Of a DNA stretch of 64,000 bases, positions 37,014-48,378 are shown one piece after another. The stretch's first letter is position 1; each line of letters begins with the position of its first letter. Source of the stretch: Prorocentrum cordatum (taxonomy: Eukaryota; Sar; Dinophyceae; Prorocentrales; Prorocentraceae); the NCBI GenBank assembly GCA_963575745.1, contig CAUYUJ010012058.1:379267-443266 (forward strand), written 5' to 3'. The position numbers and the translations under genes are program-made. The notes beneath the pieces are model-generated. The model made no database searches. It saw only the letters and a program-made list of their open reading frames with translations, and was not told where the DNA came from.

Positions 37014-37214
37014 CGAGGAGGAAAGGTAAAGGTATCGATGCCCTTCCCTGGTTTGGACCCTTTGGGGTCTCCTGGGAGACCCTCTTCGCCACGATTAGAT
37101 TCTCTTCGAAGTTCTGGTCGGAAAGCACCCGAGGAAAGGTTCAGGGAGTAGCGGTATCGGTACCAGTCTTTCTTGCTCCCCCAGGTGACGCGGGCGGTGA
37201 TGTCTCGTGCCTCG

Positions 37215-37405
37215 TCATCGTCCTCCTCCTCCTCCTGGTCCTCCTCCTCCTCCTCCTCCTCCTCCTCCTCCTCCTGCTCTCGCCATCGGCCTATTCTCCC
37301 CGCTCCCCTCCTGCATCCTCCCTCCCTCCTCCCTCAATCGTCGTCCTCCTCCTCCTCCTCCTCCTCCTCCTCCTCCTCCTCCTCCTCCTCCTCCTCCTCT
37401 CCTCC
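37215..37405 (+). repeat. (TCC)n polypyrimidine tract
   Basis: Two TCC runs (37,215-37,275 and 37,345-37,400) around a short pyrimidine-rich island. Confidence 0.93.
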
Positions 37406-37664
37406 TCCCGTGTGATCCTTGCGTCGCAGTTTTTTGCACAACGGGCGATCTCGCCTCCTCCCAGGGCCCAGGACCCTCACGGGCCGATCCGGCTCGAGCA
37501 CCGCCGCGGGAAGAGGGTGCCCCGCGGGCCCCCCCCCCTCGGTCGAGTTTTGCGCTCTGCGCCGCCGCCCTTTCTCTTCTTGACGTCGGCTCTCGGGGCC
37601 GCCTCTCGCCCTCTTCTCGCCCCCCGCTCGCTCCTTTCGCGCGTGCGTCTCTCGGGCCGGACGT

Positions 37665-37835
37665 AGGGGGGGGGATTGGGAAAGGGGGGGTTACGAAACC
37701 TGCTGCATGCAGCTGGTTTCGGCCCCACCGAGGGGCCATGCATTCCTCCATGCATAGCCGCCTCCGGCGCCGGGAGGCGCCGGGAAAATCAGCTACGCGA
37801 GCTGATTCTCACCCCCCCCCCGTTGCTACCCCCCC
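37665..37835. mobile_element. Imperfect hairpin element with G-rich and C-rich ends
   Basis: The left end is GTAGGGGGGGGATTGGG, the right end CCCCCCCGTTGCTACCCCCC. Inside are palindromes CTGCATGCAG (37,701) and AATCAGCTACGCGAGCTGAT (37,789). It looks like a small fold-back element; no second copy seen. Confidence 0.45.
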
Positions 37836-38116
37836 CTTTCGCCCGGCCCGAGTCTCCGGGACATCGGCGCGGGGGCCTCCCCTTCGCCCCCGGCGGGCGG
37901 GAGGCGCGCGCGGCGCGGGGCGGCGCCGGGCTCGCCCCCCGGGGGGGCCCCCGGCGCAGGTCTTTAAAATGTCGGCGTGCTGCCCCGGAAGCCGAGGCAT
38001 CTCCAGATCGGGTATTGCCAGAAGTGCCCCTGGCCCAGGGTGCCTCCACCAGGATCTCCACGGCAGCCCCCCACGGCCTCCAGAGCCAGGGGAACAGAAA
38101 GATGCAGAAACACGAA
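37836..38116. other. No gene seen
   Basis: Very GC-rich sequence without recognisable coding content. Confidence 0.35.
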
Positions 38117-38258
38117 AACTCGGAGGTCCGCGCGGATTTCTCGGATCGGCGCTGGGGCCCCCTCCCTGGCGCGCGGAGCGCGCCAGGGGCGGCGCCGGAG
38201 GCGCCGCCGGGGGGGCCCCAGCGCCGATCCGAGAAATCCGCGCGGATCTCCGAGTTTT
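38117..38258. mobile_element. Family S hairpin element, copy 2 (best preserved)
   Basis: AACTCGGAGGTCCGCGCGGA ... GATCGGCGCTGGGGCCCC on the left is mirrored at the right by GGGGCCCCAGCGCCGATCCG ... CGCGGATCTCCGAGTT, giving arms of about 50 bp. A nested CCTGGCGCGC/GCGCGCCAGG hairpin lies in the core. Confidence 0.82.
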
Positions 38259-38759
38259 TGATGATTATGTAACTTTTCGTTCCCCTAAGAGCACCCCTCA
38301 CGAGGCCCAGAGGGCCCCATGGGGCTCCAAAGTGGAGGGAAACGCTGGGGGCACCCTGGGCCAGGGGCACTTCTAGCAACACCCGACCAGAACAAGTAAT
38401 GCCGCGGCAGGGTCGCAGCATTTCAATGCGGCGGGTCGCAGGAGGAGTGGTGTCGTTGGGTTCGTGGTCGAGTGTGAGCTAGAGGGAGAAACGAAGGCGC
38501 GCATAGATTTACGACAGTCCGCGCGGACCGTCGAAGAATTATGCTTAGGCCGTTCTTCTCCGTCTTCTTGTTCTTGTTCTTCGAAGAGTGTACCCCGCTG
38601 CCGAGTCTCATGATGGATAACGCCCCGCGGGTGAAAGAAGCCCCTCTAGGCTCCCCAGGCGTGGCCGCGCTGGGACGGGTGTGGTGGAAGGGACAGGGCT
38701 GAGGGAGGCGTGCGCGCGGTGGGATGTGGAGGGGGTCGGGAGGAGTGCTGTCCTTACAG
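38259..38759. other. No gene seen
   Basis: 38,511-38,535 holds another CAGTCCGCGCGGACCGTC palindrome related to family S ends. No coding region supported. Confidence 0.35.
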
Positions 38760-38908
38760 TGTTTTATAATGCTCCGCGTGCGGATCATGCAGTAAAAAAC
38801 AGGGATTCAGTACTAACAACAACGATGAGTTCATGCGTTTACTCATAACTTAATCATGCATTAAAAACCTATATGTTAAACAATCCTATGTATTGAAAAC
38901 TGCCCTGT
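38760..38908 (+). repeat. Family R dispersed repeat, copy 1
   Basis: ATGCTCCGCGTGCGGATCAT, ACAACGATGAGTTCATGC and TCCTATGTATTGAAAACTGC recur in order at 43,120-43,277. AT-rich and non-coding. Confidence 0.75.
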
Positions 38909-39400
38909 AGCCCCCTTGATGGGGGGCGCGAGAGGCGAAGGCCTGTGGGGCGCGCGTGCGTCGGCGCGTTCCCCCGCCCCCGAAAGGCCAAGCAGCGCGC
39001 GCAGAACCAGCGGGAGAAGGAGCGGCCCGCCTCCTTGGCAGCAGCGCGGGAGGGAGGGAGGGAGCGAGAGCGCGGGGGGGTTGGAGGGGAGAAGACCTGG
39101 ACCCCCCCCCTTGGAGGGAGGAGGGGAGGATGGGAGGAGGCGAGGGGAGGGAGGGAGGGAGAGAAGCGAGGAGAGCGAGTCGTGCAGGAAAGCTGACGGG
39201 GGGTTTTAGGCCGCCAGGGGCCCTCAGCGGGCCCCCAGGCCCTCGAACAAGAGTGGCTCGGGACGGAGGCCAGTGCCGGGGAAGTGGTCTGAGAGCCTCC
39301 GGGGCTCCTCGTTGTGAGAGAGTGTCGCGAAGCCTTGGAGGTCTGGGGACGGAGGGAGGGAGTTGGAGGGGGGACAGTAGGAGGAGGGATGAGGATAGAT
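38909..39400. other. No gene seen
   Basis: GC-rich sequence followed by GGGAGG-rich sequence. Open frames lack protein-like composition. Confidence 0.35.
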
Positions 39401-39404
39401 TGAG

Positions 39405-39800
39405 CAGAGGAGGAGGAGGAGGAGGAGGAGGAGGAGGAGGAGGAGGAGGAGGAGGAGGAGGAGGAGGAGGAGGAGGAGGGGAGGTCTGGGGGTGGAGGAG
39501 GAGGAGGAAGGGGGAGGGAGGTGGATGGGGGGAGCAGCAGGAACAGGGAGGAGGGATGAGGTGGGAGGAGGAGGAGGAGCAGGAGGGTCAAGGGAGAAAA
39601 AACATCCCGACCTCCATCATCGGCGTTTGCGAAACGGCCTTAGGCGGGTACCAAACAGCACTGCCCTGTTCCATGTACCTCTTGGGTGCGCTTGCTACAA
39701 GCCTGTCTTGTCGTGGTGCTTTGTTTGAGGGTGGTTTCTCTATTCTTCTATAGTGGAGGAGGAGGAGGAGGAGGAGGAGGAGGAGGAGGAGGAGGAGGCG
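39405..39800 (-). repeat. (GGA)n purine tracts
   Basis: GGA triplets at 39,405-39,595 and 39,755-39,800, with about 150 bp of unique sequence between. Confidence 0.9.
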
Positions 39801-40138
39801 GCCCTCCCCGGAGCTGCGGGTGCGCCCTCGAGGGCGCGCAGTGCTTCGCGCCTCGCGGCTCGGCTCCGATGCCTCCTCGTCCCCTCCCCCCCGGGGTCGG
39901 CGCGCCCCGATGCCTCCCTTCTCGAGGATCAGAGGCCCTCTTCCCTCCTCCTCCTCCTCCACCTCCTCCACCTCGTCCTCGTCCTCGTCCTCTTCCTCCT
40001 CCTCCTCCTTCCTCCTCGTCCCCTTCCTCCCCCTGGGGTGGGGGGGCGGCGCGAGAGCGCGACGCGTACTTCGCGCCCCGCGCTCTGCGCGCAGCGCGGA
40101 GCGCGGAGCTGGGCGCTTCTCGGAGCTGCCTCCCGAGC

Positions 40139-40632
40139 AGCACTACGCCACCCGTCGCCGCATCTGACGGTGTGCACGGGTGGTGTACTTTAGGCGATCG
40201 CAAACATGGATCCAGGTGCGGGCAATGGCTACATCCACCTCCAGTGCGTCTTGGAGTTTCGGGCTCTCTTCCCCAGAAACCGGAGGCGCACTGGATATGG
40301 ATAAACATCTGGCCCACAAAGCCTAGATTTTTATCCATATCCCGAGCGCCTCGGCCTTGCGGCGCCTCTTCAAGAAAATTCCAAGACGTATTGGATATGG
40401 ATCTAAGTATCGGGTCCCGGTTCCATGGGACTTCGCGGACTTCCGCCGCCGAGCGAGGCGGCACTGGCCGCATTCTGGGGAGGGCACCTCCCCCGACCCA
40501 TGGATTTGGCGACCGCGCGCCAAATCCATGGATCGTTAATCCATGTTTTCGCGCCCCAGATCCTGAGCAGCTCCACACCACCCATCGCTGCATCAGACAG
40601 TGTGCACGGGTTGGTGCACTGTTCGCCGAACA
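40139..40632 (+). repeat. ~60-bp direct repeats bracketing a family E element
   Basis: 40,139-40,197 (AGCACTACGCCACCCGTCGC ... GTGCACGGGTGGTGTACT) and 40,569-40,632 (AGCTCCACACCACCCATCGC ... GTGCACGGGTTGGTGCACT) are diverged direct repeats on either side of 40,199-40,551. Confidence 0.6.
40199..40551. mobile_element. MITE-like element, family E, copy 2 (expanded)
   Basis: Termini CGCAAACATGGAT and ATCCATGTTTTCG match copy 1. The 40,493-40,535 palindrome (CCATGGATTTGGCG) is intact. The copy is about 175 bp longer; the extra part holds its own inverted pair GGATATGGATAAA / TTTATCCATATCC (40,292-40,343). Confidence 0.7.
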
Positions 40633-40908
40633 TTTTCCACTTCTCGCCAAGTGCCTACTCGCAAACGTCTGGAACAAAAACACGTGTCTGCTTCGATGTA
40701 ATTTATTGGAGGTCCCCCGCGGTGGATCCAGGCCATCTGAGAATCGTTACTTTGCAAGTAGTGGAACGCGCTCGTCGAACTCTGCCTCCGACAAGGCTCG
40801 ATCGCAATCGGCTCTTCCGTTTGCCGTCCGCGCCCGATGATGGGCTTGTTTTCCACCATCACCACCCCTACCACCACCACCACCATGAGTTGGAGGGGAG
40901 AAGGAGGT

Positions 40909-40917
40909 AGATGGTGA

Positions 40918-40951
<34 letters not shown>

Positions 40952-41080
40952 GGTGATGATGATGATGATGCTGCTGATGATGCTGCTGCTACTAATGAGG
41001 ATGATGCTGATGCTGCTGCTGCTGCTGATGATGATGATGCTAATGCTGATGCTGATGATGATGATGATGATGATGATGAC

Positions 41081-41162
<82 letters not shown>

Positions 41163-41230
41163 GATGATGATGAGAGAGGAGGGAGAGAGGGAGGAGGAGG
41201 AGGAGGAGGAGGAGGAGGAGAGGACCCCCT
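40909..41230 (+). repeat. (GAT)n tract followed by GGA triplets
   Basis: GATGAT triplets with GCT variants to 41,170, then GGA to 41,225. Met/Asp/His frames are artefacts. Confidence 0.95.
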
Positions 41231-41454
41231 CCCCCTCCTTCTGATGGTGGTGGCGGCGGAAAACAAGCCCACCACCTGAGGACCCCCTGCGCCCCCAACG
41301 GGGCACGTGGTGTTCTTCTTGTGGCAGTCCGACCCTCTATGCCAGTCTAGCTGTATGGCAATAGCTTTATCCGATGTTGTGGTCTTCCTTCCCTCGTCTC
41401 CACTCTCCGCGGCCGCGCGCGCTGCTCATCGACGGGGAGCATCTTGACCGACTC

Positions 41455-42065
41455 GCCTCCTCCTCCCTCTCCTCCTCCTCCTCTTCCTCCTCCTCCTCCT
41501 CCTCCTCCTCCTCCTCCTCAGCACCGCGCGCGCCCTTAGCAGGAGCGCCTGGCGGCCGCGGGGCGCGAGGGCTTTGGCTGGCGGGCCCGCGCCGCCGCCG
41601 GCCGGGCGAGGAGCCCCGCCCATCCCCCCGCCGCGCGAGCGCGAGCCGCGCGGGGGTGCCCCCCCCCACGCGGCGGCGCGGCGGTCCCCCGCGGTCGCCG
41701 CGGTCGCCGCGGCCGTCGCGGCGTGGTCGCCGTGGTCGCCGTGGGCCGCCGTGGCCGTGGCCGTGGCCGCGGTCGCGGCCGTGGTCGGCGGGCGTCGTGG
41801 GCGCCGCCGTCGTGGTCGTCGTCGTGCTCGTGGTCGTGGTCGTGGTCGTGGTCGGCGTCGGCCGGCGGACGGGTGGAAGGGGAGGAGGACAGGAGGGAGG
41901 GGGGAGGAGGAGGAGGAGGAGGGGGATGGGGAGAGGGAGGGGGAGGAGGAGCAGGGAGAAGGAGGGCTGGAGGAGAAGGGGGAAGGGGGAGCCGAGAGAA
42001 GGGGGAGTGGAGGAGGAGAAGGGAAGGAGGAGTGGAGGGTGGAGGAGAGGAGCAGGGAGAAGGGG
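41455..42065. repeat. TCC tract, GGTCGC-type hexamer repeats and GGA tract
   Basis: TCC triplets at 41,455-41,520, CCGCGGTCGCCGTGG / GTGGTCGTGGTC repeats at 41,665-41,865 and GGA triplets at 41,880-42,065. No gene. Confidence 0.85.
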
Positions 42066-42069
42066 GTGG

Positions 42070-43115
42070 CAGCATGAGGGAGAAGGGAGGAAGGAGGACG
42101 ATGAGGAGAGGAAGGAGAAGAGATGGGAGGGGAGGGGGAGGTTCCAGGAGAGTTCGGACTGGGGTTGGGTGGTTTCTGGAGGTTTCGGAGAGTTTTCGGA
42201 TGTTTCTTGGCGGTTTCGGATGCTCTCGGAGTGAACAGGGCCTATGGTAGGACTCGGAGGGGTAGGATGCGGAGGAGGAGGAGGAAGAATAGGGAGGAAA
42301 GAGGATGGATGAGGAGGATGGTGAGGAGGAGGGGGAGGAGGCGACGTAGGAGGCAAATGGGGCAGAGGGAGGGAGAGCGGGGAACGCAGAAAGTAGAACG
42401 ACGACCGCGCCCTGCAAGACAAAGAGTGGGAACGCAGGAACGCAGGACGACGGGGTACGATGCCGAAGGATGCGCCCTGCAAGTCAAACGTGTGGCCCCT
42501 GGCCTGTCGGCGATTTCAGCAGTGCCCGTCCCATCAGCAGCCACCGTGCCTGGGTTCTCGCCGCGCTCGGCGCCGCGTCGCCACAGGGAGACCGGTGCAG
42601 TTCTGCCTTCTCGCGGTGAGGAAGGCGCAGCGCCTGGGCAAAGCACCCCGCGACTGTACGAGGGTGCTCTGCCCGTGGGAGGCTCCACCGAAGACGGTAT
42701 TCACGACTGCCGAGCCCACTCACAGCTCCACACGGTTGGGCTTCCCGCCGGGATCATTGTGTTCTGCTCTGGCGGCAGGCGCCCGCGGCCGCCACGCGCA
42801 GAGCTCGACCAGCGCGGCCGCCGCCCCCCGGGCCGCCTACTTCAGCTGCGCCGCCAGGGGGGCGCGCCTGGAGCGCCCCGCGGGCGCGGGGGCGCGCCGC
42901 GCCCCTCCTCCGAACCACGTCGCTGGAGCGCGCCAGGCTGGCGCGCCGCGGCGGGGAGAGGGGGCGCTGCGGTTGACGGGGTGTTCTGCGAGTGGAGCTG
43001 GCGTCCAGGGTCGCCGACTTCGGGGTCTCGAGGCACGGTGCGCGAGCAGAGCCGCGAGCGGGATTCGTGCGCCCCGGGCGGAGCAGGGGCCCCTCCTGGG
43101 AGAGCGTACGAAGTG
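42070..43115. other. No gene supported
   Basis: GGA-rich to 42,330, then GC-rich unique sequence with several long open frames on both strands but no domain or consistent coding signal. Confidence 0.4.
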
Positions 43116-43119
43116 CCAT

Positions 43120-43277
43120 TTTTAATGCATGCTCCGCGCGCGGATCATGTATGAAACATGCTGGGGTTTAGTATTAAAGACAACGATGAGTTCATGCTTA
43201 AATCTTTTCATAGATGAATCATGTACTAAAAATCTTACATGTTTTGAACATCCTATGTATCAACAGCTGCCCTGTAC
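43120..43277 (+). repeat. Family R dispersed repeat, copy 2
   Basis: In-order match to 38,760-38,908, including the closing GCTGCCCTGTA. Confidence 0.75.
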
Positions 43278-44200
43278 GACGTGCAGCTGACGTGCACGCG
43301 GAGGGTGCGGATATATCCAGCGGTCATGACGTGCGGATCGACCAAGACGGCAGAGGCGTGGAGGCAGAATCTCAGAGAGCAGCGACGGCCACAGCGTGTT
43401 CGTCGCGTTCTGTCGAGTCGCAGGCCGTGCCGCAGCGTGACTCGAGCTATACCTTCTGGGGCCAGGGTGGGGGGTCGAGGGAGGCGTTCTTGGATGGGGA
43501 GTAGTTCTTGGAGGGTGAGGGGTCGAGGGAGGCGGTGAGTAGTTCTTGGATGGGCAACCGGGTGCCGGAGACTCTGGCTGCGCGGGGCCAGCAGACGGGC
43601 ACTGGCGCGACCTCCTAACCAGCACGTGGGGCCATCAGGGCGAAGTGCCAATGCGACCTTCGTGAAGTCGCGTTATCCTCAGACCTGAGCCGCCATCGCA
43701 GCAGGCGTCCTCTCAGGCACGGGTGCTCTCCACTGGTTCCTCGGTTCGCATCTCCAACTCACCTTCTTTCCACCAGATCTCCCTCCCTCTCCCCTTTCTG
43801 GATGCTCTGCGCACCTGTCTCTATACTGTGGTCTGCGGCTGGTTGACACAGTGCGTAGTCGGTGAACATGTTATTTCTGTCTGGCTACGCGCAGCCTGCG
43901 CTTTTGCGATTTGCGCTGGCTGTCACAGATCTCTTCGCAGCGGCATCATGAGATCTTTGTAACAAAAACAAGGGCTCGCTTGTAGGTGCGCTTACTCAGG
44001 ACGCCTGCGCCATTCCGCCGACCCCCAGAAGAGTATACATGTGTATTCGCAGTTCTTGGGCTCTTCCTCTCGGCCGCCTTTTCAGGGTCCTTGCATGTTT
44101 GGGGGGCTCTCTGATGGTTTCCTGAGGGGTTCGGAGAGTTGTCGGATGTTTCCTGACTGTGTCGGGTGCACTCGAAGGGAGGAGAGTAGGGGCAAATGTA
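43278..44200. other. No gene seen
   Basis: Unique sequence; a short imperfect duplication (GGGGTCGAGGGAGGCG at 43,471 and 43,520). No protein recognised. Confidence 0.35.
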
Positions 44201-44292
44201 TGGTCATTTGGAGGGGGAGGAAGGAGGAGGATGCCGAGGAAGAGGAAGGAACGGAGAGGGAGGAGGAGGAGGAGGAGGAGGAGGAGGAGGAG

Positions 44293-44392
44293 NNNNNNNN
44301 NNNNNNNNNNNNNNNNNNNNNNNNNNNNNNNNNNNNNNNNNNNNNNNNNNNNNNNNNNNNNNNNNNNNNNNNNNNNNNNNNNNNNNNNNNNN
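44293..44392. other. Assembly gap (100 N)
   Basis: Exactly 100 N placed inside a GGA tract, a conventional scaffold gap of unknown true length. Confidence 0.99.
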
Positions 44393-44439
44393 GCTGGGAA
44401 ATGGGGGGGGGATGGGGGAGGACGGAGTGGGCGGGTGCT

Positions 44440-44690
44440 TCTGTAATGGTCATGTTGGTGATCATGGTCGCGGTCGCGTTCGTCGCCTTGATCGCGCTGG
44501 TGGTGGTCGTGCTGCTGGCGGTGGGCGGGCTGGTGGTGGTCACGTCGGTGATCGCGCTGGTGTCGGTCGTTGTGGTGGTCGCGGGACGCGTGGTGGTCGT
44601 GGTGGTGGTTGCGGTAAGTGTTGGCGGTCGTAATCGTCGCGGTGGACGTGGTTGCGGTCGCGGCCGGTTGTGGTGATCGTGGCGGTGGTA
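44440..44690 (+). repeat. GGTCGT/GTGGTC hexamer-like repeat
   Basis: GTGGTGGTCGTG-type words similar to 41,820-41,865. The Val-rich open frame across it is a composition artefact. Confidence 0.7.
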
Positions 44691-44873
44691 GTCCTGGCGC
44701 TGGCGGCGGCTGTGGCGGCGGCTGCGGGGACCTGTTGGCCTAGCGCCGGAATGTGTTCAGCAACATCGCGGTATTTGTCATGTTCGAGGGATTTGTTGAT
44801 CTGCCGAGGTAGCCCAGCGGCCACCTTCTCGCCAAGGGGGCCGCTGCGCGGGCGACTTTGTTTCTCCCGAAGG

Positions 44874-45055
44874 CGACCGGCCTTTTCGGCGGCCGTGGAA
44901 CGGGCAACGCGCGTGCGATCCGCCCCGTGGGTGCCCGCCGCGCTGGCGACGCACTCGCCAAATTGCCCCTCAGCGAAGTGGCGTGCACGTTCGCGAGGAC
45001 GGCTGGCCTTTTCGGCGGCCGGCGCACGGGCGACGAATGCGCGACGCACCTTTGT
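44874..45055 (+). repeat. Two tandem units around CCTTTTCGGCGGCCG
   Basis: GGCCTTTTCGGCGGCCG followed by CACGGGC(A/G)ACG occurs at 44,879 and 45,006, about 128 bp apart. The translated frame shows the same repetition (AGLFGGRRTGDE), so weak coding potential cannot be excluded. Confidence 0.5.
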
Positions 45056-45059
45056 CGCG

Positions 45060-46490
45060 AAGGGGGGGTCAGCGCGTTTGTCGTATTATCGGTCCTTAAC
45101 AGTCCTGCGCGGATCCGAAAAATCCACGCGGACCTCCGAGTTTGTATTTGCGTGTCATTCTTCGCCAGACATCATTTTTTCAGACGGCGCGAGGGCTTTG
45201 AGAAGTCCCGCCGCCTTCTGAGAAGGGTTTTTCCTTTTCATTCCCCCCCCTCTTTTGCCGCCGAGCCAGGGTTCCCAGCTTCGCCGCGGGGGAAGCGGGT
45301 TCTGCGGGAAACATGTCCTGAGGTCTCTCAATGCGTTCGGCTTCCCGGGGCCTTCCGCGGGCCCCGGGACTGTCAGAAAACGGCTTCTGAGGAAGATCTC
45401 GTCCTCGGCTCCACGGTCCAGGACCCGTTTCCCTCAGGACACGTTTCCCCCGTGCCAACAGATGAGGTCCGACCGGGCGGGTTCGGAGGGCCGCGCCGCA
45501 TCGCCGATGCATCGCCGATGCGGTTCGATGTGGGGCCCGACGTTTTCCACGCCGACGTCACTGATGCATCGCCGATGTCGACGATGATGCGTCGGCGATG
45601 CGGCGCGATCTTCCCGGCCATTAGCTCGGACCCCATAGGGCCTGTCATCACGGGGGAAACATCGGCCCCTTCGCCCCTTTTTCGCCGATGGGTGCCTGGG
45701 TGGCCCGACTTGTTTCGCTGTCGAGGATATGCTGCCGACCAGCCGGCGATGTATCGCGTGCTCCCCCGCCTGGGCCTGCCGCCGTGTCGTTTCGCGCGCA
45801 CTGCTTCAGGGGAGCGTCTGGAACCAACGATGCGCCAAGGAAAGGTCAGCCAGCACGCTGTAGCCACGACGGTTCGGCATATCGTGTTAGATTGCCCTGT
45901 TTGATTCCGCGGGGTATGGGAAGAGCGGGGACGTAGGCTGGCAGCAGTTTGAACAGGGTTCGCTGTTGGTGTCGCCGCGGATTTTGTTCGTTCGGGGCGG
46001 AAGATAGCCTGTCCAACAGTCGCCGCTGTCGGATTGGGGCAATATTTGCAGTCGGACGTCGTTTCCAGTTTTTCCTTCCAAAGATGCGTCAAGTGGCAGG
46101 ATTCCTACGTCTTGACAAAATTACCGACCCCACCAAATCGACCCGTTCGGGGCTCGGCACAGAAGGGGTGGGTCAGGCCGCGCCCGATCAGATCAGCTCC
46201 GGGCGTTACATTTTGGTTGTTCGTTGTGCTCCAGCTGCGGCCCCGGGCCTTGCACGGATCGCTCTGGCTCGAGGCCTGTTTCAGAAGCGATGAGGTCGAG
46301 GCCTACGGCTGCGATTCCTCACGATGGTGCATTTTTCCGCGACTTCGGATCTCCGAGGAGGTGTTTTCGTGCCGGGAAAGGGCCAAGACAATTTGTCCGT
46401 GCCGCATTCGAGCTCCGGGGCCACTAAGAGAAGGGATTCTTGGGAGGTGGTCTAGAGCAGGTCAAAGCATCGGAGATCTGGAATCGTCAT
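45060..46490. other. No gene supported; MITE relic and short repeats
   Basis: 45,105-45,140 is an isolated family S end. 45,500-45,610 has several GCATCGCCGATG words. 45,949-46,060 resembles the interior of the element at 162-354. No recognisable protein. Confidence 0.4.
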
Positions 46491-46493
46491 CCC

Positions 46494-46703
46494 GAGGAGG
46501 AGGAGGAGGAGGAGGAGGAGGAGGAGGAGGAGGAGGACCAGTGTAAACCCAATAGTCTTCAACGATGTTCGAATACACCCTTCCCCCAAGCTTCCACTTC
46601 ATAGGCCCTTACAACGGTGCATTTCCATTGAGGGAACTGCCTCGTTGGAAGACACCGTTTGAAGACCCTTGAGCATGCCAAAACATGGTTCTAGGGATTC
46701 CAA
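46494..46703 (+). repeat. GGA tract followed by family BB repeat, copy 2
   Basis: (GGA)n to 46,535, then GTGTAAACCCAA and the rest of family BB, the same arrangement as 19,410-19,622. Confidence 0.6.
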
Positions 46704-46859
46704 CGCCAAGGACAAACTTGATGGTTGGGTCCTGACGATCCTGCATCTTGCCAGAACGCCAGTCCTGAGACTTCAACACCTCGAATCAACATAACTTGTG
46801 TACACTCATAATCCCAAACCCTTCCAAAACACCGTTCCTGGCACGTTGATCATGGGAAT

Positions 46860-46960
46860 CCGAGAAACTCTTGCAATGGTTTTAACGGATGTGTGCGGCG
46901 CTGACGAGAGCCACATTTTGAAAAGGAACCGCCCTCGATCCGACAAACTCTTGCAATTCC
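46860..46960 (+). repeat. Roughly 75-bp repeat unit, also at 48,216-48,375
   Basis: GTGTGCGGCGCTGACGAGAG and CCACATTTTGAAA followed by a GCCCTCGATC-like segment recur twice in tandem at 48,216-48,375, on the far side of the minisatellite. Confidence 0.6.
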
Positions 46961-47033
46961 CAACCATCCTGTGGTGTTGGGTCCTTGTTTTGAAGAGACA
47001 GCGCCCCGCATCACTCCTCCCGCTGCCCCCTCC

Positions 47034-47205
47034 CTCATCATCATCATCAGCATCATCAGCATCATCATCAGCATCAGCATCAGCATCAGCATCAGCATCA
47101 GCATCATCATCATCATCATCATCATCATCATTATCATCATCATCATCATCATCGTCATCATCATCACCATCATCATCAGCAGCAGCAGCATCATCATCAT
47201 CATTA
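47034..47205 (+). repeat. (ATC)n tract
   Basis: ATC triplets with CAG variants, about 170 bp; the reverse orientation of the (GAT)n tracts elsewhere. Confidence 0.95.
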
Positions 47206-48090
47206 TTCGTCACGCCATTCACACGCTTCGTGGTACCATAGGGAGCTCCACCTCAGGTTCCAGTGGCGCAGTCCGCATGGCGGCGCCGCCCCATTCAGGC
47301 ACATCCCTCACACGTTTCGTGGCCCCATAGGGAGCTCCACCCCCAGGTCCTAGTGGCGCAGTCCGCATGGCGGCGCCGCCCCATTCAGCCACACCCCTCA
47401 CCCTCTTCGTGGTCGCATAGGGAGCTCCACCTGACGTCCCAGTGGCGCAGTCCGCATGGCGGCGCCGCCCGATTCAGTCACACTGCTCACCCGTTTCGTG
47501 GCCCCATCTTGAGCACCTCAGGTCCCAGTGGCGCAATCCGCATGGCGGCGCCGCCCCATTCAGGCACACTCCTCACACGTTTCTTGGCACCATAGGGAGC
47601 TCCACCTAAGGTCCTAGCGTCGCAGTCCGCATGGCGGCGCCGCACCCATTTCGGCACACCCTTCACACGGTTCGTGGCCCCATAGCGGCGCCGCCCCATT
47701 CAGGCACACCCCTCACGCGTCTCGTGGTCCCATAGGGAGCTCCACATAAGGTCCTATTGGCGCAGTCCGCATGGCGGCGCGGCGTCCATTTCGGCACACA
47801 CCTTACACGTTGCGTGGCCCCATAGGGAGCTCCACTTCAGGTCCTAGTGGCGCAGTCCGCACGGCGCCACCGCACCCATTTTGGCACACCCCTCACACGT
47901 TTCATGGCACCATAGGGAGTTCCATCAATGCCCCAATGTCAGGGTTCGCAAGACGCCACCGCACCCATTTCGGTGCACGCCTCACACGCTTCGTGGCGCC
48001 ACAGGGAAGGCCACATTGGCAGGGTTCGCATGGCGCCACCGCACCCATTCCGGCACACCCTTCACGCGAGTTGTGGCTCCACAAGGAGCT
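47206..48090 (+). repeat. ~90-bp minisatellite, about ten units
   Basis: GCGCAGTCCGCATGGCGGCG recurs near 47,262, 47,352, 47,442, 47,527, 47,617, 47,757, 47,847 and, diverged, 47,938 and 48,021, with CGTGGCCCCATAGGGAGCTC between. One unit near 47,683 is truncated. Confidence 0.9.
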
Positions 48091-48157
48091 CCACCGAAGG
48101 CGGGGATCACAATTGTGGTATTCACAATTACATATGGATGGGTCCTTCGCCAGGAGT

Positions 48158-48181
48158 TATTCATATATATATATATATATA

Positions 48182-48214
<33 letters not shown>
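48158..48214 (+). repeat. (TA)n microsatellite
   Basis: TATATA with TGTG interruptions, about 57 bp. Confidence 0.95.
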
Positions 48215-48215
<1 letters not shown>

Positions 48216-48378
48216 AGCGAATGTGCGCGGCGCTACGGCGAAAGCCACATTTTGAAAGCGAGTCGCCATCAATCGGTGAAACTCGTGCAAATGTTTTAAG
48301 CGAGTGTGCGCGGCGCTGAGGACGAGAGCCGCATTTTGAGAACGGCACGCCCTCCATCTGTGGAATGGTTGCCAATTA

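Noticed and set aside
44293-44392. Frames continuing across the N run
   Set aside because: The 100 N are a gap of unknown length; nothing can be inferred across it.
47034-47205. Direct-repeat array considered as a CRISPR
   Set aside because: It is a simple ATC trinucleotide tract; no spacers or cas genes, and the context is eukaryotic.
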